Virus record (IMG/VR): IMGVR_UViG_3300042924_002983
Span: 1-62,982 of that record
DNA: 62,982 nucleotides
DNA from: a virus
Reading direction: 5' to 3' (one strand)
In this document: in pieces, positions 8,442-16,113 of the stretch
Numbering within the stretch: position 1 is the first letter of the stretch
Layout: every line of letters starts with the position of its first letter
Position numbers and translations under genes: made by a program
The notes under the pieces: generated by a model
Database searches by the model: none
The model's input: only the letters and a program-made list of their open reading frames with translations
Told to the model about the DNA's origin: nothing

Positions 8442-9404
8442 TTACGGGGTAGGTTGCTCGCTTGCGCCAGAGGCGGCTGCGCCTGCTCCTATTGCTCCCG
8501 GTACTGCATACTTGCGCAGGATGCGGATCTGGTCTTCGGTGCCTGGGAACATCACGTAGTTGCGCGTGCCGCTTGGGCCGAGATTGCGTGATCCTTGGTC
8601 TAGGTAGCGGATGCCGGGAACCCCCGATGATCGCAACGCCTCCGATGCCAGCTTAAAACGCTCCTCAAAGTTATCCGCCCCATATCGCCGCACTGCTGGG
8701 TGGCCTGACAATCCGTGGTAGATGTTTCTGCCGCTAATTTCCCAAGGCGTGTCAAACCCATAAGCAGTAAAGAGAGTATCTTTTTCCAGCCCAGGCTGGT
8801 TGAAGTTTTTCCCCCGAATCGGACTTCCTACAGAGTCCACAGACGGAACCCCCAGCTTGCGCAACGCCTCTAGGACATGTGGCGGCTGGTCCATCATCGT
8901 TGCGTCCCAGTCCAAGAAGGCGCTTTCTGGATGAGCTATCTCTAACTCATACCCAGTGCCCAGCTGGTCTTTGGCGACTCTTGCGCTGTCGGTTACCTCG
9001 TAACCAGAGAATCCAGATTTACGCCCCAGTGACTGGCTTATTGCCTGCGACGGGTAATCAAATCCCAGCCAGTCGTTGGCGTGTAGCTCTTTCAGAAAGT
9101 TTTGCTGACGCGGGTCAAACCCTTGCAGGCTCCCCATCACATCGGCTGGGTCTGCGTCTTCTGGAAGTGCATTGAGGAAGTCATCACGCAACTTGCGGTA
9201 TGAGAGAGATCGCCTGTACTCGTCGGCAACATCTTTGTTTTGGGCTAGGTAGTGGCCGTAGCCGTAAGCCTGGTGTCCCTCTCCTGAGTTGATGAACTTT
9301 GCATCAAAGCCATCAAAGTGCTTGGGCTGCGGGCTACCGTGATAGGCGCGGATGACTTGGCGTACCGCATCACCGGATGCGTCTAGCTGGCTGGGCGTAG
9401 GCAT
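8442..9404 (-). CDS. ADP-ribosyltransferase-like virion-associated protein
   Basis: A 320-residue protein with the hallmarks of phage ADP-ribosyltransferase domains: AYHGSPQPKHFDGFD at residues ~20-34, EGHQAYGYGHYLAQ at 42-55, and a C-terminal GVPGIRYLDQGSRN...GTRNYVMF. In these proteins the AYHGS histidine and the GYGHYLA tyrosine bind NAD. It lies in the head operon between scaffold and a structural protein, so it may be packaged and injected to modify a host target; this is inference. The C-terminus (VPGAIGAGAAASGA) is hydrophobic. Residues 71-128 are homologous to part of the 488-residue protein at 42841-44307. Confidence 0.75.
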   Translation of the reverse strand: MPTPSQLDASGDAVRQVIRAYHGSPQPKHFDGFDAKFINSGEGHQAYGYGHYLAQNKDVADEYRRSLSYRKLRDDFLNALPEDADPADVMGSLQGFDPRQQNFLKELHANDWLGFDYPSQAISQSLGRKSGFSGYEVTDSARVAKDQLGTGYELEIAHPESAFLDWDATMMDQPPHVLEALRKLGVPSVDSVGSPIRGKNFNQPGLEKDTLFTAYGFDTPWEISGRNIYHGLSGHPAVRRYGADNFEERFKLASEALRSSGVPGIRYLDQGSRNLGPSGTRNYVMFPGTEDQIRILRKYAVPGAIGAGAAASGASEQPTP

Positions 9405-10285
9405 CAGAATTCTCTTATGTAGTCGCCGGGACGGGTGCGGTATTCGCTTGGCGGCTGCGGTGTCGGGGCGAGTTCTGGGATCAGATTCGATAGCAGGGGG
9501 ATACCGTAGGACGGCGAGATCAGTGCTTGGCTGGTGCCGAACTCACCGACCAATGCTCCGAGAGCGCGCTTGCCTGCACGGGCTGCGTTGACGGCATGGC
9601 CAAGTCCGTTCCAAGGGTCCATCACGGAATCCATCCCAGTACCAAGAATCATTGCGGCGGTCTTCGGGACACCGGCAGCATGGAGAGAATCCGAAGCTGA
9701 TAGCTGGAGATCCGCGGCCTGCTCCTTGGCGACACCGGAGACGACTTCGTCCCAAGCTCCGGGGGCGATGTTTCTTGGTCGTCGCCCCCGCATCTGCCTA
9801 GCTTGTTCCGCAACATCGACAACCGTAGGAGTTCCTTTGGGAACCCAGCCGCGCTCTTCGGCCCCGTACATCATGGCGGTGTTGAGGGCGCTGTCGAACT
9901 GCTTCTTGGCGTTTGGGTAGGGATTGCCTTGGGGATCCACCCAGTTTGCCAGACGTTGACTGCTTGCCACGGCCATCTGGGGAATGGCACTGAACATGGC
10001 CCCCGCGTTGTACAAGGGTGCGCCGGGAGCCAACACTCCTCGCCAATGGTACGGAGACTTCAGCGAATCCAACTCGCCCCGCTCATAGCTACCGATCTCA
10101 GACGCTATCCGCGGATCGATATTGGCTCTGTCTGCTGGTGTGGGGTGCATCGCAGCAAGTCGCTGAAGCAACTTCTCCTGCCGTTGCTTGTCGTCCCACT
10201 CCTTCTGAGAGTCCATTTCGTAGCCAAGTATGCTACGCGCCAGACGGCCGGGAAGGTTGTATTGGGAGTCTAGCGGCTCAGCCAT
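9404..10285 (-). CDS. Structural-region protein of unknown function
   Basis: A 293-residue protein whose stop overlaps the start of the ADP-ribosyltransferase-like gene, so the two are coupled. The N-terminus is charged and helical (EMDSQKEWDDKQRQEKLLQRL). The middle has GVLAPGAPLYNAGAMFSAIP and GTGMDSVMDPWNGLGHAV, glycine/alanine-rich amphipathic segments reminiscent of internal virion (ejection) proteins such as the 1197-residue one here. I do not recognise a family. A partner of the ADP-ribosyltransferase in the capsid is a reasonable guess. Confidence 0.65.
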   Translation of the reverse strand: MAEPLDSQYNLPGRLARSILGYEMDSQKEWDDKQRQEKLLQRLAAMHPTPADRANIDPRIASEIGSYERGELDSLKSPYHWRGVLAPGAPLYNAGAMFSAIPQMAVASSQRLANWVDPQGNPYPNAKKQFDSALNTAMMYGAEERGWVPKGTPTVVDVAEQARQMRGRRPRNIAPGAWDEVVSGVAKEQAADLQLSASDSLHAAGVPKTAAMILGTGMDSVMDPWNGLGHAVNAARAGKRALGALVGEFGTSQALISPSYGIPLLSNLIPELAPTPQPPSEYRTRPGDYIREF

Positions 10286-10300
10286 TCGTATCCTTCAGAG

Positions 10301-10723
10301 TTAGCACTTCCACGCGCGCAGGGACGAACCGCCCCATCTTGGAGTGCATTCGCCGCACGCGCAGCGACCCTCCAAGTACAAGGCGGCAAAACGCAGCAAC
10401 TCAGGGTCATCACGGAAATGCCCTAGTCCAAGGTTGCAGCGGCTGCACAGCGCACCGCGAACCTCGCCTGTTTTGTGGTTGTGGTCGATGGCCAACTGAA
10501 TCGATTGCGTCTCACCGCAGATAATGCACTCCCGTATCTGCCGCGCATCTGCAAACGAAACAACGTCGCTCACACCCGGAGGCATGCGAGTTGCCTTGCG
10601 GTAATCGCTACGGCATTGCTTGCACCAAGAATCCAAGCCGTTCGTCTTGCGAGAGTTCTTGGGGAAGAAGGTTGCGGTAGCTTCTTTTGCCTCTCCGCAC
10701 TTGGTGCAGGTCAGCAGTTCCAC
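10301..10723 (-). CDS. Endonuclease VII-like HNH nuclease
   Basis: A 140-residue protein with an N-terminal zinc ribbon (CTKC at residues 6-9, CKQC near 34-37) followed by the endonuclease VII core. The core has CIIC, then AIDHNHKTGEVRGALCSRCN, then GHFRDDPELLRFAALYLEG. DHNH supplies the beta-beta-alpha metal catalytic residues. T4 endonuclease VII resolves branched DNA before packaging; many stand-alone copies in phages act as mobile nicking enzymes. Its place among head genes suits either role. The last ~25 residues (CACGECTPRW) are unusual for the family. Confidence 0.85.
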   Translation of the reverse strand: MELLTCTKCGEAKEATATFFPKNSRKTNGLDSWCKQCRSDYRKATRMPPGVSDVVSFADARQIRECIICGETQSIQLAIDHNHKTGEVRGALCSRCNLGLGHFRDDPELLRFAALYLEGRCACGECTPRWGGSSLRAWKC

Positions 10724-10980
10724 GCACGCCTCGCCTTTCGCAAACGGCTATCTGGATCCGCGGCGGCTTCGGGCCACATCTTCATTTGACCCGCACTCCT
10801 GGCACAGAAGGAATCTCTCCGCGGCCCGCCCTCTGGCTGGGGTGCTTGGAGATTGGCACCGTTAGCGCGGTTGTAACTTGCTCGCCCCTTGGCATTCAGC
10901 CCGCCGTCAGGGTCTTGCCCCTCCTTGCGCGCCCACGCCCCGGCCTTCAGCTGGCGAATCTTGTCACCGTCCTTGTCCAC
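10711..10980 (-). CDS. DUF6321-like small phage protein
   Basis: The start is taken as GTG at 10980 because GGAGGAAGG lies immediately upstream, giving 89 residues. It has PDGGLNAKGRASYNRANG, then QPEGGPRRDSFCARSAGQM and DPDSRLRKARRAWNC, which match my memory of the DUF6321 phage family. No enzymatic function is known. Its first residues (MDKDGDKIRQLKAG) resemble those of the gene just upstream, suggesting an ancient tandem duplication of an N-terminal module. It overlaps both neighbours. Confidence 0.7.
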   Translation of the reverse strand: MDKDGDKIRQLKAGAWARKEGQDPDGGLNAKGRASYNRANGANLQAPQPEGGPRRDSFCARSAGQMKMWPEAAADPDSRLRKARRAWNC

Positions 10981-11119
10981 TGACCTTCCTCCATTGCTTG
11001 GAATCAGGGTAGTCCTTATCACCAGGCTTCGCCGGTGCTTCGCCACGCTCACGCTTGGCGTGGATATTGGCCCACAGCCCCTTCTTCAACTCCCGAATCT
11101 TGCCGCCTTCTTTGTCCAT
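10964..11119 (-). CDS. Small basic 51-residue protein
   Basis: It begins at ATG 11119, which overlaps the stop of a 12-codon ORF, and reads MDKEGGKIRELKKGLWANI, then HAKRERGEAPAKPGDKDYPD. It is highly basic and helical. The pattern is familiar from small phage virion-region proteins but has no assigned role. It shares its N-terminal pattern MDK(E/D)G-KIR-LK with the next gene and overlaps its start by 17 bases. Confidence 0.6.
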   Translation of the reverse strand: MDKEGGKIRELKKGLWANIHAKRERGEAPAKPGDKDYPDSKQWRKVSGQGR

Positions 11120-11157
11120 TACTCGTCCCAGTCGTCGTCAAAGAGAAAGTCAAACAT
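11119..11157 (-). CDS. Possible 12-residue acidic peptide
   Basis: An ORF reading MFDFLFDDDWDE. Its ATG overlaps the stop of the upstream gene (TGATG) and its TAA overlaps the ATG of the downstream gene (TAATG), so ribosomes could pass through all three. It may only serve as a coupling linker; whether the peptide is made is unknown. Confidence 0.35.
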   Translation of the reverse strand: MFDFLFDDDWDE

Positions 11158-11708
11158 CAACCAAACGTCTCCTGATCGTTATTGCGCGACCGCAACTGCT
11201 GCGCTTGTAACTGCATCTGGAGCATGCGATCCCTCTCACGCTGCTCAACGGCCAGCCTCCGCAACAGAGCCTCTTGGCGCATGGCCTCCATCTGGGCCTG
11301 ATGCTCCATCCGGCGCTGTTCGCGGGCTTGGGCCACGCGGGAGTCGTTCTCGTCTCGGATGGCACCCGTGACATCACCGATCATGCCCTGCAAGTGCCGA
11401 GCCTGCGCAGAGGCCACCTGTTGCGCCATAGAGGCTGGATTCATCGAAGTGGCTCCTGCGTAGGGCTGCATGTTGAACGGGCGTCTAGCGACCTGCTGGG
11501 GGGCTTCTGGGGCATTTGGCTGCGCGGCGGGTTGTGGTGCAGCTTGGGGCTGGAAGGGATTGCGACCCTGACCCCTGCGGGCGTTGCGAGCAAGGATGAG
11601 CCGCTGAGCCTCGGCGCGGATCTTGGGGTCTGAGCTTTGCAAACGCGCTTTGATGTCGGCATCAAACTCCGCTTCCTCGCCCCACCAGCTAGCATCTGCC
11701 ATTGCCAT
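11157..11708 (-). CDS. Gln/Arg-rich coiled-coil protein, first gene of the structural operon
   Basis: A 183-residue protein: short folded N-terminus (WWGEEAEFDADIKARLQ), a Pro/Ala/Gln linker, then ~75 residues of charged helix (REQRRMEHQAQMEAMRQEALLRRL and on) predicted to form a coiled coil. It is the first gene after the leader region. No family is recognised. Composition suggests a virion assembly or scaffold-associated protein. Its stop overlaps the 12-codon ORF. Confidence 0.65.
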   Translation of the reverse strand: MAMADASWWGEEAEFDADIKARLQSSDPKIRAEAQRLILARNARRGQGRNPFQPQAAPQPAAQPNAPEAPQQVARRPFNMQPYAGATSMNPASMAQQVASAQARHLQGMIGDVTGAIRDENDSRVAQAREQRRMEHQAQMEAMRQEALLRRLAVEQRERDRMLQMQLQAQQLRSRNNDQETFG

Positions 11709-12160
11709 AATCGCCCTCCTACTAGGTCAGTGCCCCGCGGCGACAGCGGACACGCAGAGGGCTGGAAAACAGGGCTAGAGGGCTGGCGACACGCGGAGGG
11801 ATTCAGCTTTCGGGTTTCGCGAAACGCGGAAAAGGCGACATGTGGGGGCTACGGGGTGCAAAAAATCCAGGGGTGGATATGACTGAATACCGTTACCGAT
11901 CTGGGGGGGAGAGGGGGGTATTCGGCGTGTTGCCTACCCTCCCTCCCTCCCTCTAAACCGTTGACCCGCAAGCACTTAGGTCATTCGTTCCGATTGCAGA
12001 CTGGAAACGGCGGAAGCTTACGTTTTCGTAAGGCGACGTTTTTTCCCGGCGGCCCCTTTGGATGCATCGCCCCCCTATCCAACCGTACACTATCCCTCTC
12101 TTGCAATCCCGTTGCATATCATCCTGGCTATACGCCCGTACAGTACCTGGGCGGTTCAAT
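11709..12160 (-). promoter_or_regulatory. Leader/promoter region of the structural operon
   Basis: About 450 bases without a convincing gene lie between a strong terminator and the first structural gene, so a minus-strand promoter must lie here or further upstream. Visible structure: a perfect 12-base palindrome GTTTCGCGAAAC at 11814-11825, a G/C-skewed tract near 11905-11920 and four CCCTC-type repeats near 11935-11952. I cannot place a -35/-10 pair with confidence, which would fit use of the phage's own sigma factor. Confidence 0.4.
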
Positions 12161-12163
12161 AAA

Positions 12164-12197
12164 ATAGCCCCCGGGGAAACTAGTCCCCGGGGGCTAT
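12164..12197 (-). terminator. Strong terminator hairpin
   Basis: ATAGCCCCCGGGG (12164-12176) and CCCCGGGGGCTAT (12185-12197) form a perfect 13-bp stem with an 8-base loop. On the minus strand it is followed by a T-rich run (TTTATTG), so it should end transcription of the gene at 12225-12833 and insulate the structural operon from the control region. Confidence 0.85.
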
Positions 12198-12224
12198 ACG
12201 CTTGCCCACTACTGTACGTCTGGA

Positions 12225-12833
12225 CTATTCGGCCTTGGGGCGCCACGTTATCCGGTTTGCTAGTTCTTCCACAGTCCACGGGGATGGGCTGGGAACCGGG
12301 GCCGGATGGAACGTAGGCCGGACACTATCGGCACCGTAGGCTGTGGCGAGGAGATCGGCCGCGGACTGTTTGCGGGAGAGGCTGGCCAACCTACGGCCGA
12401 TGGGGCCGTTTGGCATGGTCTCCACAGTCTCCCGTGCCATCGTCAAAGCATCCGGCCGGGGGATGGCGGCTTGCAACCTACGCTCACGCATCGCGAGCAT
12501 TTCGGCAGACTGCTGCCGATTTTTGGCCCTACGTTGGCCCGTAAAGCCACGCCATTGAGACCGGCGAGCATATGCCCGTATGGCGTAGTAAGCCCGCATA
12601 TGATCGCCCCGGGCGTAGGGGAGGGAAGTGTAGTCCCGTGCCAGCCAGTGAAGATAAAACTGGCTGGCTGCCTCCTCTGCTGCCTCTTCATCCAAGCCAT
12701 CGTAGCGAGCGGTCCTATATAGCCCCTCTCGCAGGGCCATATGTTGCTCGCCGGTTAGATCGGCGGGGTTGTAGGTCTCACGGGGGAACGCACAAGAGGC
12801 TCCGTTGCCGATTGTCAGTGTGGTGGAACGCAT
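12225..12833 (-). CDS. Unknown protein, possible regulator with own terminator
   Basis: A 202-residue helical protein transcribed divergently from the early genes and ended by its own terminator, a layout common for phage regulators. Residues ~45-110 (GLDEEAAEEAASQFYLHWL, then YYAIRAYARRSQWRGF) loosely resemble sigma region 2 or a helical DNA-binding fold, but no helix-turn-helix can be named. The C-terminal third holds IGRRLASLSRKQSAADLLATAYG. I do not recognise it. A repressor or early/late switch protein is a guess from position only. Confidence 0.6.
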   Translation of the reverse strand: MRSTTLTIGNGASCAFPRETYNPADLTGEQHMALREGLYRTARYDGLDEEAAEEAASQFYLHWLARDYTSLPYARGDHMRAYYAIRAYARRSQWRGFTGQRRAKNRQQSAEMLAMRERRLQAAIPRPDALTMARETVETMPNGPIGRRLASLSRKQSAADLLATAYGADSVRPTFHPAPVPSPSPWTVEELANRITWRPKAE

Positions 12834-12993
12834 GGGTATCTATCCTCCGTTGGTAACTGCTGGCCAGTATCTGCTGGCCATGGTTGAACTATAACGCTTA
12901 CTATCGGCCGGGGGAAGTGGGTTACCAAAAAAAATCATATCGGCCGGAATATTTTTTTGGGGCTGGGGTCTAATAGTAGTTGTGATCGTCAAA

Positions 12994-13027
12994 CGCTCAC
13001 GCGATGCGGAAACGTGTCGCGTGAGCG
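12994..13027. repeat. 11-bp perfect inverted repeat
   Basis: CGCTCACGCGA (12994-13004) and TCGCGTGAGCG (13017-13027) flank a 12-base spacer. With half-site centres about 23 bases apart, it suits a dimeric operator. It lies just downstream of the first GTCTAATAGT element. Confidence 0.7.
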
Positions 13028-13124
13028 TGAAACGCACTCCGCGTTTGTTACTCTGGTAACGAATGCGATCAGCGTCTGCCAGGTCTCACACACTGCCCCG
13101 GATTTTGCGGGCAATTGTTACACT

Positions 13125-13155
13125 GAAAATTCCGTGAAATGTTCGCGGAATTTTC
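13125..13155. repeat. 10-bp inverted repeat, operator or terminator stem
   Basis: GAAAATTCCG (13125-13134) and CGGAATTTTC (13146-13155) pair perfectly around 11 bases. It lies right before the second GTCTAATAGT element. The right arm ends in TTTTC, so it may also act as a weak terminator between two tandem promoters. Confidence 0.65.
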
Positions 13156-13454
13156 TGTGCGACAAGTCTAATAGTGTGTGTGACGTTTAACGTCGCCCGC
13201 GTGATGGGGAAGCGTGTAGCTTCTGCGCATGCGGGCAGCAAAACCATCCGATACGCGGACGACTCCGCATGCTGTCCTCTGGGCAGCTACCGTGCTTTGC
13301 GCGGTGCCTATTGCAGGCGGATTCGGACAACGCTGGGAGAAGGCATACGAAGCCCGGAGCCGTTTGACTCCCGCCACCAGAAGACCGGCAATAGCTAGTA
13401 CACCAGCCGGGTCCGCGTATCTGATTGTTTTGTTTCCTTCAATGGAGTTAATCC

Positions 13455-13805
13455 ATGTCAAAGGCCCAGGCTGGTGCTACGGCCATCATGGAGGCTCTGA
13501 GGATTCCTTTGGACAAGTTAAGGCAGGCGGGCAATGTTGCCGTACCTGCTGATGACTTGTGCGAACGGGCCATCCTTGGGTGTCTCAATTCCCGTGATGG
13601 CAGTTGGCGTAAGACTCGCCCGTCGAATGAGGAATCCGAAACGCTTTGGGCGTTGGTGAAGTTTCACCGTTCGGGTGGTTCCTTGTACGGGTGGCCGTGG
13701 TTTGCACCCAAGGATCTGATCGACCCGCTGGATACCCTCGCGGTAGTCCTGCTGGGTGGTCATTCCAATGCGGCAAACGCATGGCAACGTGCGATGCACG
13801 GTTAA
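13455..13805 (+). CDS. First early gene, unknown function
   Basis: A 116-residue protein starting at ATG 13455, seven bases after GGAG. It is the promoter-proximal early gene. N-terminus: AIMEALRIPLDKLRQAG; middle: LCERAILGCLN, ESETLWALVKFHRSGGSLYGW. The mixed helical content and lack of motifs prevent assignment. First-transcribed small phage proteins often act on host functions, but nothing in the sequence shows this. Confidence 0.65.
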   Translation: MSKAQAGATAIMEALRIPLDKLRQAGNVAVPADDLCERAILGCLNSRDGSWRKTRPSNEESETLWALVKFHRSGGSLYGWPWFAPKDLIDPLDTLAVVLLGGHSNAANAWQRAMHG

Positions 13806-13931
13806 CGGGATTCGATCCCGGGCAGGTGGTGGTGAGGGTGCGATATGACTGCACCCAATAAGGCCAAACAAGCTGCCTGCCCGGGTTCGGTTGCCGTTTC
13901 TGGTAATCGGTTTCTTTCCATGGAGGTACGT

Positions 13932-14759
13932 ATGGCAATTCGCCGTATACGTACCGCCAAGCCTCTGGGTGTCATTCTGCACCGGGGCGTGTCTCCTTAT
14001 GACGGTTCTCCGTATGTGGTCATCATGCCACTTCGGAATTCCAAGAATAAGAAGACCGGCTCAATGCTTCAGACCTATATTCTTAGGGCTGATATGCATC
14101 CAGTGGTGGCGGTACGCGAAGAACAAGATGGGGCCATCTGTTTCAACTGCCCCATGCGTGGTCTGGTCGGCTTTCCTAAGCGGACACCGGCCAACGCAAA
14201 GCGTAATCCAAAGCGTTGGCGTGCGTGTTATGTCAACGTCGGGCAGGGGCCAGCAATGGTCTACGGTGCCTACATGCGTGGTCGGTACGTTGAATACGAT
14301 CCGATCATGCATGATCAGTACATCCGTGATCGCAAGATCCGGTTCGGTACATACGGGGAGCCGGTGCTGATACCGCTTGCCCTGGTGCAGCATCTGGCCG
14401 GTCTTTCAGACGGCTGGACGGGCTACACCCATGCGTGGAGCAACCTGACCTACGCTCCATACAAGCAGTTCTTCATGGCCAGTGTCCATGGTCTTACGGG
14501 GCCATGGTCACGGGAACATGCGAAGTCTCTTGGCTGGCGTACCTTCCGCACTATGCGGGGAGGTGAGCCTGCTGCTGATGAAGTCTTGTGCCCAGCGTCT
14601 TTGGAGGCTGGCCATCGTCTTAGCTGCCTGACTTGCAGGCTGTGCGACGGTGCCGGTGTCCGCAAGATCGGCTTGGCTATGCGTGATGTGTACATCCCCG
14701 GGCATGGTGGCAAGGCGATTATGACCGCTGTCGCCAACCTGCCCATTCTCCAAGCGTAA
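13932..14759 (+). CDS. DUF7227 / Rep63-like phage protein
   Basis: 275 residues from the ATG at 13932, chosen because GGAGGT sits just upstream; in-frame codons reach back to 13845. The pattern is familiar: QTYILRADMHPV, FNCPMRG, CYVNVGQGPAMVYGAYMRG, GTYGEPVLIP, TGYTHAW, MASVHG, GWRTFRTMR, then a cysteine cluster (CPASLEAGHRLSCLTCRLCDGAG). Relatives are often labelled rolling-circle replication protein Rep63 or DUF7227, but the activity is unproven to my knowledge. The conserved Cys/His positions suggest metal binding. It heads the early small-gene array and is its largest member. Confidence 0.75.
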   Translation: MAIRRIRTAKPLGVILHRGVSPYDGSPYVVIMPLRNSKNKKTGSMLQTYILRADMHPVVAVREEQDGAICFNCPMRGLVGFPKRTPANAKRNPKRWRACYVNVGQGPAMVYGAYMRGRYVEYDPIMHDQYIRDRKIRFGTYGEPVLIPLALVQHLAGLSDGWTGYTHAWSNLTYAPYKQFFMASVHGLTGPWSREHAKSLGWRTFRTMRGGEPAADEVLCPASLEAGHRLSCLTCRLCDGAGVRKIGLAMRDVYIPGHGGKAIMTAVANLPILQA

Positions 14760-14768
14760 AGGCGCAGC

Positions 14769-14960
14769 ATGGAAACGATGAATGCGGAGACGATTGGACG
14801 CAAGGCCACAGTGGTCGGCCCAAACCGGCGATCGTTGTCGGACAAGAAACTGCTGTCCGAAATCAAACGGCTGAAGCGTGACTGCGCCAGTTTTGGCGGG
14901 GCCATGCTGCTGGCCGCTTACCAAGCCGATGCCGAGCGGCGTGGCTTAAAGGAGGTATGA
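14769..14960 (+). CDS. Small early protein
   Basis: 63 residues; a second ATG lies three codons in. Basic helix LSDKKLLSEIKRLKRDCAS, then GGAMLLAAYQADAERRG. Its end encodes the GGAGG ribosome site of the next gene and the stop overlaps it. Unknown function. Confidence 0.6.
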   Translation: METMNAETIGRKATVVGPNRRSLSDKKLLSEIKRLKRDCASFGGAMLLAAYQADAERRGLKEV

Positions 14961-15190
14961 GCGTGGAATACACACTGACAGACGCCAGGTTGCGGTCGCT
15001 GAAGGCAGCTGTGACCCGTGCCCAGAACAAGCAGGATTGGCGGGCCGTGATCGCGGCATGCGAGAAGGCAGACCGGACGTTCCGAGAGCAAGGATACCCG
15101 GACTGCTGGTCAGACTTTGAGCGACACAAGGGTGACGCAGAGTTGTCCCTGAAGTTCAACTACCTGCTCATAGATAAGGGGTGCTGGTGA
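14957..15190 (+). CDS. Small early protein
   Basis: 77 residues from the ATG at 14957, but GGAGGT touches that ATG, which is too close. The GTG at 14963, six bases downstream of the same site, is the more likely start (75 residues). Helical, charged: ARLRSLKAAVTRAQNKQDW, then ACEKADRTFREQGYPDCW. Unknown function. Confidence 0.6.
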   Translation: MSVEYTLTDARLRSLKAAVTRAQNKQDWRAVIAACEKADRTFREQGYPDCWSDFERHKGDAELSLKFNYLLIDKGCW

Positions 15191-15191
15191 C

Positions 15192-15401
15192 ATGGGCAAA
15201 CCAGCCAGATGGACGGCACCCAACGGCAACGTGTGGGAATTCGTACGCACAGAGAAGACCATTGGCGCGGAAGGGTTTACGCCGGGGCATCAAAGGACAA
15301 TGTGGTATCTGGATCGCATCCACAAAGTGACGCGGCCAGACGGCACGGTGTACTACGACTACGAGATGATCGATTGTGGGCAACATCACGGAGACAAGTG
15401 A
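15192..15401 (+). CDS. Small early protein
   Basis: 69 residues, starting one base after the previous stop. Beta-rich and charged (ARWTAPNGNVWEFVRTEKT, then RPDGTVYYDYEMID). It has no motif. Part of the tightly packed early array. Confidence 0.55.
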   Translation: MGKPARWTAPNGNVWEFVRTEKTIGAEGFTPGHQRTMWYLDRIHKVTRPDGTVYYDYEMIDCGQHHGDK

Positions 15402-15403
15402 CC

Positions 15404-15580
15404 ATGTTTATTAAGTATGTGGCCGAGGTGAGGTTTGATGAACTGGGGTGGGTGACTATCCCAGAAGAGTTCGCAACCCGCGAGCAGGCGGATACGCGGG
15501 CCTTTGGCATGGCGTTGACGATGGGCGGGAAGGAAACCCGCGTGATCGAAGTGCCAGACGGCGAGAAGGTGGAGGCGTGA
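15404..15580 (+). CDS. Small early protein
   Basis: 58 residues from ATG 15404, two bases past the preceding stop. Reads MFIKYVAEVRFDELGWVTIP, with alternating strand-like residues, then a short helix (REQADTRAFGMALT). Unknown function. Overall shape fits a small alpha/beta protein. Confidence 0.55.
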   Translation: MFIKYVAEVRFDELGWVTIPEEFATREQADTRAFGMALTMGGKETRVIEVPDGEKVEA

Positions 15581-15582
15581 CC

Positions 15583-15711
15583 ATGGAATGTGATCAGTGT
15601 GGGTGCGGCGAGCAGGCGTGGAGCGGTGTCTTAGGCGACCTGTTCCATGCCTGCTGCCGTGCATGTGGTTGGGTATACTCTTGTCCACTAGAGGAGGTGA
15701 GTGATGAGTGA
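15583..15711 (+). CDS. 42-residue zinc-ribbon-like protein
   Basis: Begins at ATG 15583 after GGAGG. Cysteines are spaced CDQCGCG...CCRACGW...SC, enough for one zinc site. The C-terminal codons EEVSDE encode the ribosome site GGAGGTGAGTG of the next gene. Unknown function. Confidence 0.55.
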   Translation: MECDQCGCGEQAWSGVLGDLFHACCRACGWVYSCPLEEVSDE

Positions 15712-15916
15712 TGTGCGACTGCCGCTCAATGTGCGGCTCAGTGATCTGAGGACTTTGTTGACATGGAAGGATGGCGATTGCGATCCCGAGATGTATGTGC
15801 GGATCGAATCGGGCCGAGCGTTTCTGTATGCCGTGAAGCGTATGCATGGGCAGAACGGTATCGGCAAGATGGTGTGGAGCCGTGAGATTCCGGTGCTACC
15901 GGGGGAGGATGACTGA
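15704..15916 (+). CDS. Small early protein
   Basis: 70 residues from ATG 15704, five bases after GGAGGTGAG. Contains PLNVRLSDLRTLLTWKDGD and ESGRAFLYAVKRMHGQ. No motif is recognised. It overlaps the gene before and touches the gene after it. Confidence 0.55.
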   Translation: MSDVRLPLNVRLSDLRTLLTWKDGDCDPEMYVRIESGRAFLYAVKRMHGQNGIGKMVWSREIPVLPGEDD

Positions 15917-16113
15917 TGGCTAAGACTGTTGCGGTCCACCTGACCGCTGACGAGATCGATGGTTTGTTCGATGCGTTGGATGACCAAGTTCGCCACTGGG
16001 AGAACTGCGGTGGCAACGATGAGGAGAACGCACGTTATGCCCGCATCATCGCTGGCCTGACTGCGACCGCTCGCAAGTTGGAGAACGCCCGTGACCAGAT
16101 GGAGGACGAGTGA
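15916..16113 (+). CDS. Small early helical protein
   Basis: 65 residues, acidic and helical (TADEIDGLFDALDDQVRHW; RYARIIAGLTATARKLENAR). Start ATG overlaps the previous stop (TGATGG). Could be a two-helix hairpin. Unknown function. Confidence 0.55.
   Translation: MAKTVAVHLTADEIDGLFDALDDQVRHWENCGGNDEENARYARIIAGLTATARKLENARDQMEDE

Larger units (their letters stand above)
12834..13454. promoter_or_regulatory. Divergent control region between early and regulator genes
   Basis: About 620 bases without a convincing gene. It contains three inverted repeats (12994-13027, 13047-13060, 13125-13155) and a repeated element GTCTAATAGT followed by a GTG/ACG-rich tail at about 12969 and 13166. The element is oriented toward the early genes and could be a promoter core. 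The GTTAC/GTAAC pair looks like a small operator. The rest, 13200-13440, has no clear signal; ORFs there lack ribosome sites. Confidence 0.55.

Noticed and set aside
13168-13461. Overlapping ORFs in the control region on both strands
   Set aside because: They lack ribosome sites and show no protein-like composition; the region is better explained as regulatory.
13800-13860. GGGATTCGATCCC as a possible tRNA T arm
   Set aside because: The loop is too short and no acceptor or anticodon arm can be found nearby; probably a chance palindrome.
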